This document shows, piece by piece, positions 7,716-15,581 of a stretch of 17,722 bases of DNA; position 1 is the stretch's first letter, and each line of letters opens with the position of its first letter. This DNA comes from CALARM01 sp964431735 (lineage in GTDB: Bacteria; Vulcanimicrobiota; SpSt-956; JAKJGF01): assembly GCA_964431735.1 (NCBI GenBank), contig CAYSLJ010000143.1:1-17722 (forward strand), written 5' to 3'. Made by a program: the position numbers and the translations under genes. Under the pieces are notes generated by a model. It was not told the origin of the DNA, made no database searches, and saw only the letters and a list, made by a program, of their open reading frames with translations.

Positions 7716-8814
7716 TCTTCTTATCTCCATTACTCTTCTTATCTATAATCAGTCTCTCTCTTGCCACACGAATAACCTCATATAACTTCTTCTGCAGTAC
7801 CTCACGGGGAAGAAGTTCTGTCAGATATTCAGCAACACGGATTCCACTCTGTTCCAGTTGCAACAGCTCTATATGCTCAACAGATTTACCGGCACATAGG
7901 ATAAGCCCAAGAGGAGACTCCTCATAGGGCTGACGTTCATACTTATCAAGCCACCTGAGATATAACTCCATCTGTCCCTTATCAGAGGCTTTAAACTTGC
8001 CAAGTTTCAAATCTATAGCTATTAGACGTCTTAACCGCCTGTTATAGAAGAGGAGGTCAATGTAATAATCTTCATTATCTATAGTTATTCTCTTCTGCCT
8101 GGCAATAAAAGCAAAGTCTTTCCCTAACTCCATAAGGAAATCTCCAATTTCTCTGAGTATGGCACTTTCCAGGTCATGTTCACTGTATGTGTCAGCAAGC
8201 CTAAGGAAATCCAGCATATATGGGTCTCTGAAGATAAGGTCAGGGGACATCTGTTCTGTTTCTTTAAGGGCAGTTAACTCTTGCTTTATCAGCTCCTCTG
8301 GCTTCCTGCTTATAGCTGTCCTCTCATATAACATGCCCTGGATTTTCTTGTTGAGGGTACGGACACTCCATCTTTCAATCTGGCACATTTGAGTATAGAA
8401 ATCCCGTGATAGAGGGTCATTAAGGTATATTAACTGGCAGAAATGAGACCAGCTTAATTGTCCAGACACTGTCTGGACAATCTTGTTATCGGGGAAAACC
8501 TCTGAGAAGCGCACCATATTAAACAGATTAGTCCTGCTGAACCCCTGCCCATATTCCTGTATCAGCTTTACAGAGAGTTTATCTATTACCTGCTTCCCAT
8601 ATTCTGCTCGCTCCTGTCCCAGTATATCCTTCCTTATTCTCTCGCCAACATTCCAGTATAAAATAACCATTTCAGAATTAACAGACAAAGCAACTCTTGT
8701 TCTGGAAGATTCAATGAGAGATTTAATATCATTAAATAGACTGTCCAAATTGGATGTATTTATTACAGGCATTAAATCCTGTTTATCTTTATCTTTTACA
8801 CGTTTCTTTCCCAT
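7708..8814 (-). CDS. DUF1016/YhcG-family PD-(D/E)XK nuclease (368 aa)
   Basis: The protein is full length for this family. The N-terminal DUF1016_N-type helical domain (about residues 25-180) includes SWSHFCQLIYL. The C-terminal nuclease-like domain (about 185-340) has the family hallmark IGDFLMELGKDFAFIARQ, then YYIDLLFYNRRLRRLIAIDLKLGKF in two conserved blocks. Likely catalytic residues are D253 and D268-x-K270. Family members are putative DNA endonucleases often carried inside or beside type I restriction-modification loci; their exact role is unsettled. Here the gene sits between hsdM and hsdS, 12 bp after hsdM and overlapping hsdS by 8 bp, so it is co-translated with the complex subunits. 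An AGAGG ribosome-binding site precedes the ATG. Confidence 0.92.
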   Translation of the reverse strand: MGKKRVKDKDKQDLMPVINTSNLDSLFNDIKSLIESSRTRVALSVNSEMVILYWNVGERIRKDILGQERAEYGKQVIDKLSVKLIQEYGQGFSRTNLFNMVRFSEVFPDNKIVQTVSGQLSWSHFCQLIYLNDPLSRDFYTQMCQIERWSVRTLNKKIQGMLYERTAISRKPEELIKQELTALKETEQMSPDLIFRDPYMLDFLRLADTYSEHDLESAILREIGDFLMELGKDFAFIARQKRITIDNEDYYIDLLFYNRRLRRLIAIDLKLGKFKASDKGQMELYLRWLDKYERQPYEESPLGLILCAGKSVEHIELLQLEQSGIRVAEYLTELLPREVLQKKLYEVIRVARERLIIDKKSNGDKKNE

Positions 8815-8826
8815 ATTAAATACCTC

Positions 8827-10626
8827 TTACTTTAATATCTCCTGCAATAGTCCCTCTGTCTCCTGTTCCAGTGCCAGTATATCTGTTCTTATTTCAGAAA
8901 GACTCCTGAGAGGCTTATATTTATAGAAGTACTTTGTGAAGTTTATCTCATATCCTACCTTGGTCTTCTTATCATCTATCCAGGCATCAGGTACATGTGG
9001 AAATACTTCTCTTTTGAAATAAGTCTCTATATCTTCTTTCAGAGGCACATTCTCTGTGTCCCTCAAAATGGCATCAGGTTCAGGATTACCTTTACTGTCT
9101 TTACAGACCTCTGCCGTTTCATCCCTTTCAGACAGGGCATTTATTATGCCTTTCATAAGAGCGGGGGATATATCCAGACCTGACTTTTTCAGGTGACCTT
9201 TAAGTACCTTTGTGAATTCGTCCTTGTTTTTACATACCGTATCATCCATAGCTGACAGGGCATTCATTATTAACTGCTGTGTATCTTTCCCCTTCTGTAT
9301 TTCCTCTGCAGCAGCGTCACCCTTCTTCTTACTGGAAGCAAGGGACTTAAAGGAACTTTCTTCCTGAAGTTTATCAAGCCTTTCTTTATTTACACAGAAG
9401 TTAAGCCTGAGAGGTCTTTCAACTGTTATAGTGGAATAGCCGAAATACTCATTATCAAATATCTTGCAGTATTCTCCCTCTTTAAAATCACCGTATATTC
9501 TGGTGATTTCTTCTATATGTTTATCACTTATTTCATTACGTTTATTTCCCAGGCTTCGTGACATCTTCTGGAAGAACTCCACTGCATTTATCATCTGGAT
9601 TTTGCCTTTCCTCTCAGGGAGCTTCCTGTTAGTAACAATCCATACATAAGTGGCTATTCCTGTGTTATAGAAGAGTTGCTCCGGCATTGCTACTATAGCC
9701 TCTAACATATCATTTTCAATAATCCATTTACGGATCTCACTTTCACCGCTTCCGGCGCTACCAGTAAACAGGGGAGAACCATTAAAGACAATGCCAATCC
9801 TTGAACCGCCATTATCAGAAGGTTTCATTTTGGATATCATATGCTGAAGGAAAAGGAAAGAACCATCACTTATCCTGGGAAGACCTGCTCCAAATCTACC
9901 GGCAAAGCCAAGTTTCTCATGTTCATCTTTTATCTCTTTCTCTACCTTCTTCCACTCCACTCCAAAGGGTGGATTTGAAAGCATGTAATCAAACTTTTCA
10001 TTCTTCAATCCATCTGTACTGAATGAATTACCGGATTTAATATTACTGGCATCCTGGCCCTTTATGAGCATATCTGATTTGCATATGGCATAGGACTCGT
10101 CGTTAAGTTCCTGGCCGAATACTTCCAGTATGGCATCAGGATTGAGTTCCCTCAGGTATTCTTCTGAAATGGATAGCATACCGCCGGTCCCGCATGCAGG
10201 GTCATACATAGTCTTTACAATACCCTTTTTAACCAGTATGTCTCTATCATTAATGAATAACAGATCTACCATGAGCCTTATAACTTCCCTGGGAGTAAAA
10301 TGTTCTCCGGCAGTTTCATTTGAGATTTCAGAGAATTTCCTGATAAGTTCTTCAAAGATATAACCCATTTCCAGGTTGCTTACTTTATTATGAAAATTAA
10401 ACCCTGCCTTCTGGTTAAGGACCGGATCAATATTCTGTATCTTCATGGTTTCAATCTTCGGAAGGAACTCCAATACCTTTTGTTTAGTAGGGGCCAGGAC
10501 ACAGTCTAATCTTCTCAGGACTGTAAGAGGTAATATCACCTTCCCGTATTCTGACTGCTTATAATCACCTCTGAGAAATTCTGCAATACTCCATATAAAT
10601 CCAGCATGTTCATTAATGTTTACCAT
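8827..10626 (-). CDS. hsdM: Type I restriction-modification methyltransferase HsdM (599 aa)
   Basis: This is the N6-adenine DNA methylase subunit, using S-adenosylmethionine. The N-terminal helical HsdM domain (to about residue 105) leads into GEHFTPREVIRLM. SAM-binding motif I is DPACGTGG (142-149) and the catalytic motif IV is NPPFG (218-222), with SDGSFLFLQHM following. The C-terminal part has the usual helical tail ending LSEIRTDILALEQETEGLL. It is the first gene of the leftward operon. AAGGAG lies nine bases before the ATG; an ATG six bases further upstream is followed at once by a stop (ATGTAA), so the start is clear. With HsdS it should form the protective methylase even if HsdR is broken. 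Confidence 0.96.
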   Translation of the reverse strand: MVNINEHAGFIWSIAEFLRGDYKQSEYGKVILPLTVLRRLDCVLAPTKQKVLEFLPKIETMKIQNIDPVLNQKAGFNFHNKVSNLEMGYIFEELIRKFSEISNETAGEHFTPREVIRLMVDLLFINDRDILVKKGIVKTMYDPACGTGGMLSISEEYLRELNPDAILEVFGQELNDESYAICKSDMLIKGQDASNIKSGNSFSTDGLKNEKFDYMLSNPPFGVEWKKVEKEIKDEHEKLGFAGRFGAGLPRISDGSFLFLQHMISKMKPSDNGGSRIGIVFNGSPLFTGSAGSGESEIRKWIIENDMLEAIVAMPEQLFYNTGIATYVWIVTNRKLPERKGKIQMINAVEFFQKMSRSLGNKRNEISDKHIEEITRIYGDFKEGEYCKIFDNEYFGYSTITVERPLRLNFCVNKERLDKLQEESSFKSLASSKKKGDAAAEEIQKGKDTQQLIMNALSAMDDTVCKNKDEFTKVLKGHLKKSGLDISPALMKGIINALSERDETAEVCKDSKGNPEPDAILRDTENVPLKEDIETYFKREVFPHVPDAWIDDKKTKVGYEINFTKYFYKYKPLRSLSEIRTDILALEQETEGLLQEILK

Positions 10627-11042
10627 TTACATTTACTCCTTATATAAATCCCTATTTCTATACCTCAAATAGATTTATATATTCTATTCTATTATTTATA
10701 AACCCTGCAGGAATAATATTAAAAGATATGAGAAGCAAATAATAAGTAAAAAAGGTAGATAAATTACTTCTATTACACTTTATACCTCTCTAAATATTTG
10801 CCACATCCCGGGATTTATTCGTCAAGTAAATACAAATAAGTTCAAAAATTTATATATTTATTCTCTTTATTTAAAATATTTACGACTATACATGTCGATG
10901 GGTTTCACAATGCATGTTACTTTGCAGTTATTATCTGTGCTGTCGGTCTGGCAGGAATGGTTCTGGCAAAACCGAATATATCTGTCAGGAGCGAAAGCAC
11001 CATTCGTCTCAGAACAGGAAGATTTTGAAAGGAGAAATAAAT
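10627..11042. other. Divergent intergenic region, hsdM to the CBM21 gene
   Basis: This 416-bp AT-rich spacer must hold promoters for both flanking genes, but I find no convincing -35/-10 pair. A 10-bp palindrome ATCCCGGGAT lies at about 10805-10814. The stretch 10924-11028 is an open frame without a usable start codon. It reads AVIICAVGLAGMVLAKP, a signal-peptide-like sequence, and ends in a stop directly before the ribosome-binding site of the next gene. It may be a decayed N-terminus of a secreted protein. Confidence 0.5.
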
Positions 11043-11762
11043 ATGGTTCGTCTTTTAAGTGCTATTCCTTATTATAAAGAAAATGGGAAGGAATACATAC
11101 ACATACAGGTCCATGTTAAAAATGCCGGAGACCCACTTTACAGAAACGTAATAATTCATTACAGAGATACATCAACATGGGCCAATAAATCGCTGAAGTT
11201 AATACAGACTTTTAAAGAGCATTCTCTATACTCAGGTTCTTTGCATAAATCATCTGCCGAATTTGTAATTAAATATGAAACAGATAACGGTATTTTCTGG
11301 GATAATAATGGCGGTGAAAATTATAAAGTAAGCACAAAAGAAATGCATGGTTATGATATAGGTACAGTAGGAGGTAATATTGCATTATACAGCAGTAAAA
11401 TTCTGGTTCAGGTATTTCAGAAATTCGGACATATGTTACCGTATTACGGAATAGAAGGCACTATTTATGTGAAAAATACGGGGAAGAAAAAAAAGGCAGG
11501 TTTTAAACTTTCCTCTGACGGATGGGTTACATCAATGGATTTACCTGCAGTTTATGATAAAACTATTGCTGTGGACGGCACAGTTTCCCTTATAGAAGTA
11601 TGGAAAGTTTATCCGAATTTCATATCTATAGGAGATACACCGGGTAATGAATTTGTATTTGCCGCCTATTTGATTGACGAAGAGAAAAATATAACCTGGT
11701 GGGATAACAATTTTGAATGTAATTATTCTCTTTTAAAAGCTGAAGATTCTGAAATAAAATAG
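11043..11762 (+). CDS. Protein of two tandem CBM21-like carbohydrate-binding domains (239 aa)
   Basis: Two repeats of about 100 residues each end in the CBM21 signature. The first has FWDNNGGENYKV (85-96), and the second has WWDNNFECNY (219-228). Both are preceded by the family-type strand pattern (HVKNAGDPLYRNVIIHYR and IYVKNTGKKKKAGFKLSSDGW). CBM21 modules bind starch and glycogen and target glycogen phosphatases or amylases in other organisms. Here there is no catalytic domain, and nothing else in the window belongs to glycogen metabolism. I start at 11043, where AAAGGAG precedes the ATG. A longer in-frame start at 10914 adds 43 residues of Cys/His/Ser-rich sequence unlike a protein N-terminus. 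With this start no signal peptide is present, so the product should be cytoplasmic. The CBM21 call rests on motif recognition. Confidence 0.85.
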   Translation: MVRLLSAIPYYKENGKEYIHIQVHVKNAGDPLYRNVIIHYRDTSTWANKSLKLIQTFKEHSLYSGSLHKSSAEFVIKYETDNGIFWDNNGGENYKVSTKEMHGYDIGTVGGNIALYSSKILVQVFQKFGHMLPYYGIEGTIYVKNTGKKKKAGFKLSSDGWVTSMDLPAVYDKTIAVDGTVSLIEVWKVYPNFISIGDTPGNEFVFAAYLIDEEKNITWWDNNFECNYSLLKAEDSEIK

Positions 11763-11845
11763 GACAGTGATTTACAGGATTTATATGAGAAGCTGTCCTC
11801 CCATCACGGATTATGCTTCTCATATAAATTTCCGAAATCCCTGTC
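11763..11845. repeat. 83-bp imperfect palindrome between converging genes
   Basis: The core arms ATTTATATGAGAAGC (11779-11793) and GCTTCTCATATAAAT (11815-11829) pair perfectly over 15 bp around a 21-base loop. The pairing continues outward imperfectly (GACAG...CTGTC), reaching the stop codons of both converging genes. It could serve as a bidirectional terminator, though no clear U-run follows on either strand. The loop (CCATCACGGATTATG) resembles the core of the other GC-rich repeats further right. Confidence 0.75.
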
Positions 11846-12470
11846 ATTTTTTCTGAGTACTATTTATCTTGAGAGATGCGAAGAGGCAATCCAGCATTTC
11901 TATGCTGTAAATAGCATCTTCCTGTTTAAATTCTCCTGCCAGGGTAAGAAAAGTAGTATTTGTAGCTACAGAATAACCGGATGCACCGGCATTGGACTCT
12001 GATGTGCTGCTTTTTTGAGCATAAAACAGAGCGGCATTATAAAGGTCTTTCGCTGTCCTTGCCAGCACCTGTTTTGTGAAAATTAACACATTGTTTCTGT
12101 TTTGAGGAGTGACGTCAAATTTTATCTTATCAAAACCTACAAAATTACCTTCATCATCAAAAAGAGAGCTATAGAAGAACTCTAATATTTCGTCACCTTC
12201 TTTTCCTGTTTCTTTGCCGAAATTCAGAGATTCTATCTGTTTATCCATTTTATCAAATTTTTTCATGATTGCCGTTAACTGTTTATAAGCCTCTTCATTT
12301 GATATTTTTTTATTGTCAATCTCTTTTATAATTGCTTTTATCTGACCTGAATAGAGTTTTACTTCATCGTAGTAACCTTTCATTTTCTCTTCTTCAGTTC
12401 TGTTATCACATCCGAATATTATCAATGGCAGAAATATAAGTATATATGGTATAAATTTTTTGATTAACAT
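11844..12470 (-). CDS. Putative lipoprotein of unknown function (208 aa)
   Basis: The N-terminus is a clear lipoprotein signal peptide: MLIKK, a hydrophobic run, then the lipobox IIFGC with Cys21 as the lipidated residue, followed by DNRTEEE. The mature part is charged and probably helical, with a likely coiled coil at about residues 25-90 and a Ser/Ala/Gly-rich stretch (KSSTSESNAGASGYS) near 160. I recognise no family. I choose the ATG at 12470 because AAGGAG precedes it and the signal peptide begins there; the same frame stays open upstream to 12572 but overlaps the end of proS. The gene lies 50 bp after proS on the same strand, separated by a hairpin, so it may be co-transcribed with it. 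Location is the inner or outer membrane. Confidence 0.88.
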   Translation of the reverse strand: MLIKKFIPYILIFLPLIIFGCDNRTEEEKMKGYYDEVKLYSGQIKAIIKEIDNKKISNEEAYKQLTAIMKKFDKMDKQIESLNFGKETGKEGDEILEFFYSSLFDDEGNFVGFDKIKFDVTPQNRNNVLIFTKQVLARTAKDLYNAALFYAQKSSTSESNAGASGYSVATNTTFLTLAGEFKQEDAIYSIEMLDCLFASLKINSTQKK

Positions 12471-12488
12471 AAAAATTTCTCCTTTTTC

Positions 12489-12522
12489 AGTGAGCAGTGA
12501 GTTATTCTGCTCACTACTCACT
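12489..12522 (-). terminator. Intercistronic hairpin between proS and the lipoprotein gene
   Basis: AGTGAGCAGTGAG (12489-12501) and CTCACTACTCACT (12510-12522) pair at 12 of 13 positions around an 8-base loop. The stem begins on the proS stop codon and is followed on the minus strand by the ribosome-binding site of the lipoprotein gene. There is no U-run, so it is more likely an mRNA-processing or attenuating hairpin than a full terminator. Confidence 0.55.
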
Positions 12523-13948
12523 AATATGCTTTTGAAAAAATAGCCTTTACATTGGAAGGTTTTCCGCAGCAAATACAGGTTCCGGCATCTTCTCTGCCAT
12601 CCATGGGTAACGATCTGATTGTAGCTTTTGTATCTTCTTTAATTTTCTCCTCACATTCAGCCCCCTTACACCATCCGGCTCTGACAAAAGCTTCATCTTT
12701 TTCATAAAGATTTTTAAAATCTGTATAATTATCTATATTAACGGTATTTTCCTCTCTGAATTTCCTGTGTTTTTCCAGAAGTGTTTTCTGAATATCTGAC
12801 AGTAACTCATCTATAGAAGATGTGATGTTATTTATAGATACTGTCGATTTTGTACCTATATCCCTTCTTGCAAGCACTACCTGGCCTTTTGCAAGATCCT
12901 TTGGGCCCAATTCTATTCTGACAGGCACGCCTTTTTTCTCCCATTCGAAGAATTTAGCACCCGGCTTTTCAGTATCTCTGTCATCTATTTTGACTGTATA
13001 TTTATTTCCGAGATCGTCTTTTATCTTTTTACAGACCTCCATAACCTGTGACATTTCTTCAATAGTTTTGTAGATAGGGACTATGACTACATGAACAGGT
13101 GCTATTTTAGGAGGCAGAACCAGACCGTTATCATCACTGTGAGACATAATAAGGGCACCTATGAGTCTTGTGCTTACCCCCCAGCTTGTCTGCCAGGCAT
13201 ATTCAAGCTGTCCCTGTTTATTCTGATATTGAATATTGAATACCTTTGCAAAATTCTGTCCCAGATTATGGGATGTTCCTGCCTGAAGTGCCTTTTTGTC
13301 CTGCATCATTGCTTCAATTGAATAGGTTCTGAGGGCTCCGGCAAATTTCTCACTTTCCGATTTCAATCCTTTAATGACAGACATGGCCATATAATCTTCC
13401 ACACAGGCCCTGTAGACTTCCAGCATACGGAGAGTTTCTTCTTCTGCTTCTTCATGGGTGGCATGCACCGTATGGCCTTCCTGCCATAAAAATTCTGTTG
13501 TTCTGAGGAACAGTCTTGTTCTCATTTCCCATCTCACCACATTTGCCCACTGATTATAAAGCAGCGGCAGATCTCTGTAAGATTTAACCCATTTTGCATA
13601 GGTGCTGCAGATTACTGTTTCAGAGGTAGGTCTTACTATGAGGTTTTCCTCAAGTTTTTTACCTCCTGCATGGGTTACTACTGCCAGTTGAGGGGCAAAA
13701 CCTTCTACATGATCTGCTTCTTTCTTTAAAAAACTTTCAGGTATGAATAACGGGAAATAGAGGTTTTCATGACCTGTTTCTTTAAACATTTTATCAAGTA
13801 CATTTCTTATATGTTCCCATATGGCATAGCCGTAGGGTTTTATAACCATACAGCCTTTAACGGCTGAATGTTCGGCAAGATCTGCCTGTGCTATAATATC
13901 TGTGTACCATCTGGAATAATCTTCACTTCTTTTCGTAATACCTTTCAC
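12521..13948 (-). CDS. proS: Prolyl-tRNA synthetase, archaeal/eukaryote-like type (475 aa)
   Basis: This class II synthetase charges tRNA-Pro with proline in the cytoplasm. Visible are RPTSE (106-110), motif 2 as RWEMRTRLFLRTTEFLWQEG (139-158), AGTSHNLGQNFAK (223-235) and motif 3 within TSWGVSTRLIGALIMSHSDD. An anticodon-binding domain follows (from about 283). The C-terminal zinc-binding extension has Cys427, Cys432, Cys458 and Cys461, and the protein ends in SKAY with the terminal Tyr usual in this type. There is no editing insertion between motifs 2 and 3, which separates it from the roughly 570-residue bacterial form. The start is GTG at 13948, with AAGGAG nine bases upstream. A promoter-like site lies at 14142-14170. 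Confidence 0.97.
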   Translation of the reverse strand: MKGITKRSEDYSRWYTDIIAQADLAEHSAVKGCMVIKPYGYAIWEHIRNVLDKMFKETGHENLYFPLFIPESFLKKEADHVEGFAPQLAVVTHAGGKKLEENLIVRPTSETVICSTYAKWVKSYRDLPLLYNQWANVVRWEMRTRLFLRTTEFLWQEGHTVHATHEEAEEETLRMLEVYRACVEDYMAMSVIKGLKSESEKFAGALRTYSIEAMMQDKKALQAGTSHNLGQNFAKVFNIQYQNKQGQLEYAWQTSWGVSTRLIGALIMSHSDDNGLVLPPKIAPVHVVIVPIYKTIEEMSQVMEVCKKIKDDLGNKYTVKIDDRDTEKPGAKFFEWEKKGVPVRIELGPKDLAKGQVVLARRDIGTKSTVSINNITSSIDELLSDIQKTLLEKHRKFREENTVNIDNYTDFKNLYEKDEAFVRAGWCKGAECEEKIKEDTKATIRSLPMDGREDAGTCICCGKPSNVKAIFSKAY

Positions 13949-13994
13949 TTTTATTGACTCCTTCCATTAACTGACCCGGATGTTCAGGATTAAA

Positions 13995-14070
13995 GATTTA
14001 TATGATAAGCGTAACGCATGACGGGAGAAATAAATTCTCATTCTTCTTTGTGCTAGAACCGATCATAGCT
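13995..14070. repeat. Dispersed repeat, copy A
   Basis: The sequence TTATATGATAAGCGTAACGC followed by ATGACGGG, AATTCTCATTCTTCTTTG and AGAACCGATCAT aligns over about 75 bases with a second copy 180 bp to the right (14174-14250). The CGTAACGCATGACGG core is GC-richer than its surroundings, and the same kind of word recurs at 15744-15814. It is non-coding on both strands. I read it as a degenerate member of a dispersed palindromic (REP-like) family. Confidence 0.6.
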
Positions 14071-14141
14071 GTTAACAGGATTACCGGGGCCATATATCAA
14101 TCATTAAATACTTTTATCCGGTTTACCATTATAATTGTTAT

Positions 14142-14170
14142 ATAATACTAAATGAAATGGATTTTTGCAA
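14142..14170 (-). promoter_or_regulatory. Candidate promoter for proS
   Basis: On the minus strand TTGCAA (14170-14165) and TATTAT (14147-14142) are separated by exactly 17 bp, close to a housekeeping sigma promoter. It lies about 190 bp before the proS start and downstream of the ahbAB pair. It falls just beside repeat copy B. Confidence 0.45.
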
Positions 14171-14173
14171 GGT

Positions 14174-14250
14174 TTTTATATGAGAGAATCGTAACACATT
14201 ACGTGGAAAGAGCAGATTCTTATTCTTTATTGTAACCGGACGGTCATGAA
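14174..14250. repeat. Dispersed repeat, copy B
   Basis: TTTATATGAGAGAATCGTAA, then CACATTACGTGG, GATTCTTATTCTTTATTG and AACCGGACGGTCAT parallels copy A step by step with small gaps, roughly 70 percent alike by eye. The two copies fill most of the 332-bp gap between ahbB and proS (13949-14280), which contains no gene that I can see. Confidence 0.6.
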
Positions 14251-14280
14251 TGTCAGTAATAACTGAGATTTATAAATCAG

Positions 14281-14754
14281 TCAGATAAAATAAAGAGGAG
14301 AGGTTTTTTTATATTCTTTTTCCGTAACAAGTAATTTATAATCTCTTATATCTGTAACTTCTGAAATTTTTTTAATAATTTTAACAGCATCTCCCTCTTC
14401 CCTTCCATGAACCATAGTGTATAAATTATAAGGAAGATCAGGTAGTTGTGGCCTTACATAACAGTGTGATATTTCGATGTAACCTGCCATTACAGAGCCT
14501 GTTTCTTCAAGTTTTTCCTGTGGTACCTGCCATAAAACCATAATATTTTCTTTATAACCTGCTTTATTATGTTTTACTCTGGCACCAAATCTCCTTATTA
14601 TGCCATTTTCTTTAAACGTTCTGAGTCTTTCTATCAATTCATCTTCCGTAATTCCAAGTCTGTTTGCTATTATGTTAAAAGGTTTTGAGCATAAAGGAAT
14701 TCCATGCTGAAGTTCTCTTATAATATTTTTATCAAATTCCGTTAAAAGTTTCAT
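14281..14754 (-). CDS. ahbB: Siroheme decarboxylase subunit, AhbB-like (157 aa)
   Basis: AhbA and AhbB together decarboxylate siroheme to 12,18-didecarboxysiroheme, an early step in the alternative (siroheme-dependent) haem pathway of anaerobes. Relatives (NirD/L/G/H) act in haem d1 synthesis. The fold is that of Lrp/AsnC regulators: an N-terminal winged helix (DKNIIREL...IIRRFGA, about 7-58) and a C-terminal alpha/beta domain. The decarboxylase hallmark SHCYVRPQLPDLPYNLYTMV lies at 96-115; ordinary Lrp proteins lack it. The ATG abuts the stop codon of the partner gene, so the two are translationally coupled. No other haem gene is in the window. The choice of B rather than A rests on the HCYxRP...PYNLYTMVHG pattern. 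Confidence 0.88.
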   Translation of the reverse strand: MKLLTEFDKNIIRELQHGIPLCSKPFNIIANRLGITEDELIERLRTFKENGIIRRFGARVKHNKAGYKENIMVLWQVPQEKLEETGSVMAGYIEISHCYVRPQLPDLPYNLYTMVHGREEGDAVKIIKKISEVTDIRDYKLLVTEKEYKKTSPLYFI

Positions 14755-15201
14755 TTAAAAGTCAAAACTCACTTTAATTTTAAACATTTTTTCTGCAGGC
14801 AGATTATAAATTTCATTTATACCGGTTCTGCATTTAATATCTTCTATAATTCTGTTTATTTCTTCATCTGATTCACATATTAATGTAAACCAGAGATTAT
14901 ATTCATTAGCTCTCCCGTAGTTATGAGTAACCTGATAATAGGAATTAATTATGTCAACTGTTTCTTTTAATTTCTCCTGCTGCACCTTCATAGCTACAAG
15001 AGTGCTTTTATACCCCAGATGTTTGCTTGAGAAAACCGGCCCTGTTTCCCTTATAATATTATTTTCTTCAAGTTTCTTCATTCTTTCTATTAATTCTTCT
15101 TCAGTAATATTGATAGTATGAGCCAGTTCTTTATAGGGTTCCCCGGTTATGGGAAAATTATTCTGTATTAAATTCAGTATATTTCTGTCCGTATCGTCCA
15201 T
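14755..15201 (-). CDS. ahbA: Siroheme decarboxylase subunit, AhbA-like (148 aa)
   Basis: This is the partner of the following gene, with the same Lrp-like architecture. It has a winged helix (about 3-55: TDRNILNLIQ...NNIIRETG), then SKHLGYKSTLVAMKV, the substrate-pocket segment THNYGRANEYNLWFTL (92-107) and the closing NLPAEKMFKIKVSFDF typical of the A subunit. The wing motif is RETG rather than the RRxGA usual in DNA-binding Lrp proteins, consistent with an enzyme role. The ribosome-binding site is weak (GTAGAATTAAATCATT before the ATG). A minus-strand promoter-like element lies at 15335-15354. It is easily mistaken for a transcription regulator; NirDL-type haem d1 function is the main alternative, but no nir genes are visible. 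Confidence 0.88.
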   Translation of the reverse strand: MDDTDRNILNLIQNNFPITGEPYKELAHTINITEEELIERMKKLEENNIIRETGPVFSSKHLGYKSTLVAMKVQQEKLKETVDIINSYYQVTHNYGRANEYNLWFTLICESDEEINRIIEDIKCRTGINEIYNLPAEKMFKIKVSFDF

Positions 15202-15334
15202 AATGATTTAATTCTACGATTATTTCAGATTCCTTTTTGTTGTTTTGTAAGTTGGATTAAATTTTGGTTTTAGTTTTGTAAAAATAAACGTAATCGTAAC
15301 AAAATATAACACAAAAAAACAGCAGGCTACTTAT

Positions 15335-15354
15335 ATTATATAATCTATACTTTT
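15335..15354 (-). promoter_or_regulatory. Candidate promoter for ahbAB
   Basis: The minus strand reads AAAAGTATAG, then ATTA, then TATAAT (15340-15335). The -35 at the usual spacing is poor (TTTATC). The transcript would have a leader of about 130 bases before ahbA. The same 10-mer precedes a TATAAT upstream of the Nif11 gene, suggesting a shared promoter type or operator. Confidence 0.4.
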
Positions 15355-15512
15355 ACAGATAAAAAAACTGGTATTTTTCAGACAAGCTCTAACCGCTAAT
15401 AGCTAATTAGCCTTAAATTTAAAAATTACAATTGTTTTTAAGAAATATGCAAAAGTATAGTATCTTATATATATTGAAAATTTAATAATGGCACTTTCCC
15501 AATAAAATCATA

Positions 15513-15540
15513 AAGCAGGCAGATTTTTCTCTGCCCGCTT
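15513..15540. terminator. Short GC-rich hairpin
   Basis: AAGCAGGCAGA (15513-15523) pairs with TCTGCCCGCTT (15530-15540) over 11 bp, with one mismatch or wobble, around a 6-base loop. On the minus strand it comes just after the micro-ORF and overlaps an open frame that ends at 15508. It may be a terminator for a small leftward transcript, but the U-run is weak on both strands. Confidence 0.5.
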
Positions 15541-15581
15541 CATCTGAGCGGCATATTCATAATCTTTTTTTCCTTTCTTTA

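Noticed and set aside
14281..15201. Two Lrp/AsnC transcription regulators
   Set aside because: The conserved decarboxylase segments identify them as AhbA/AhbB-type enzymes.
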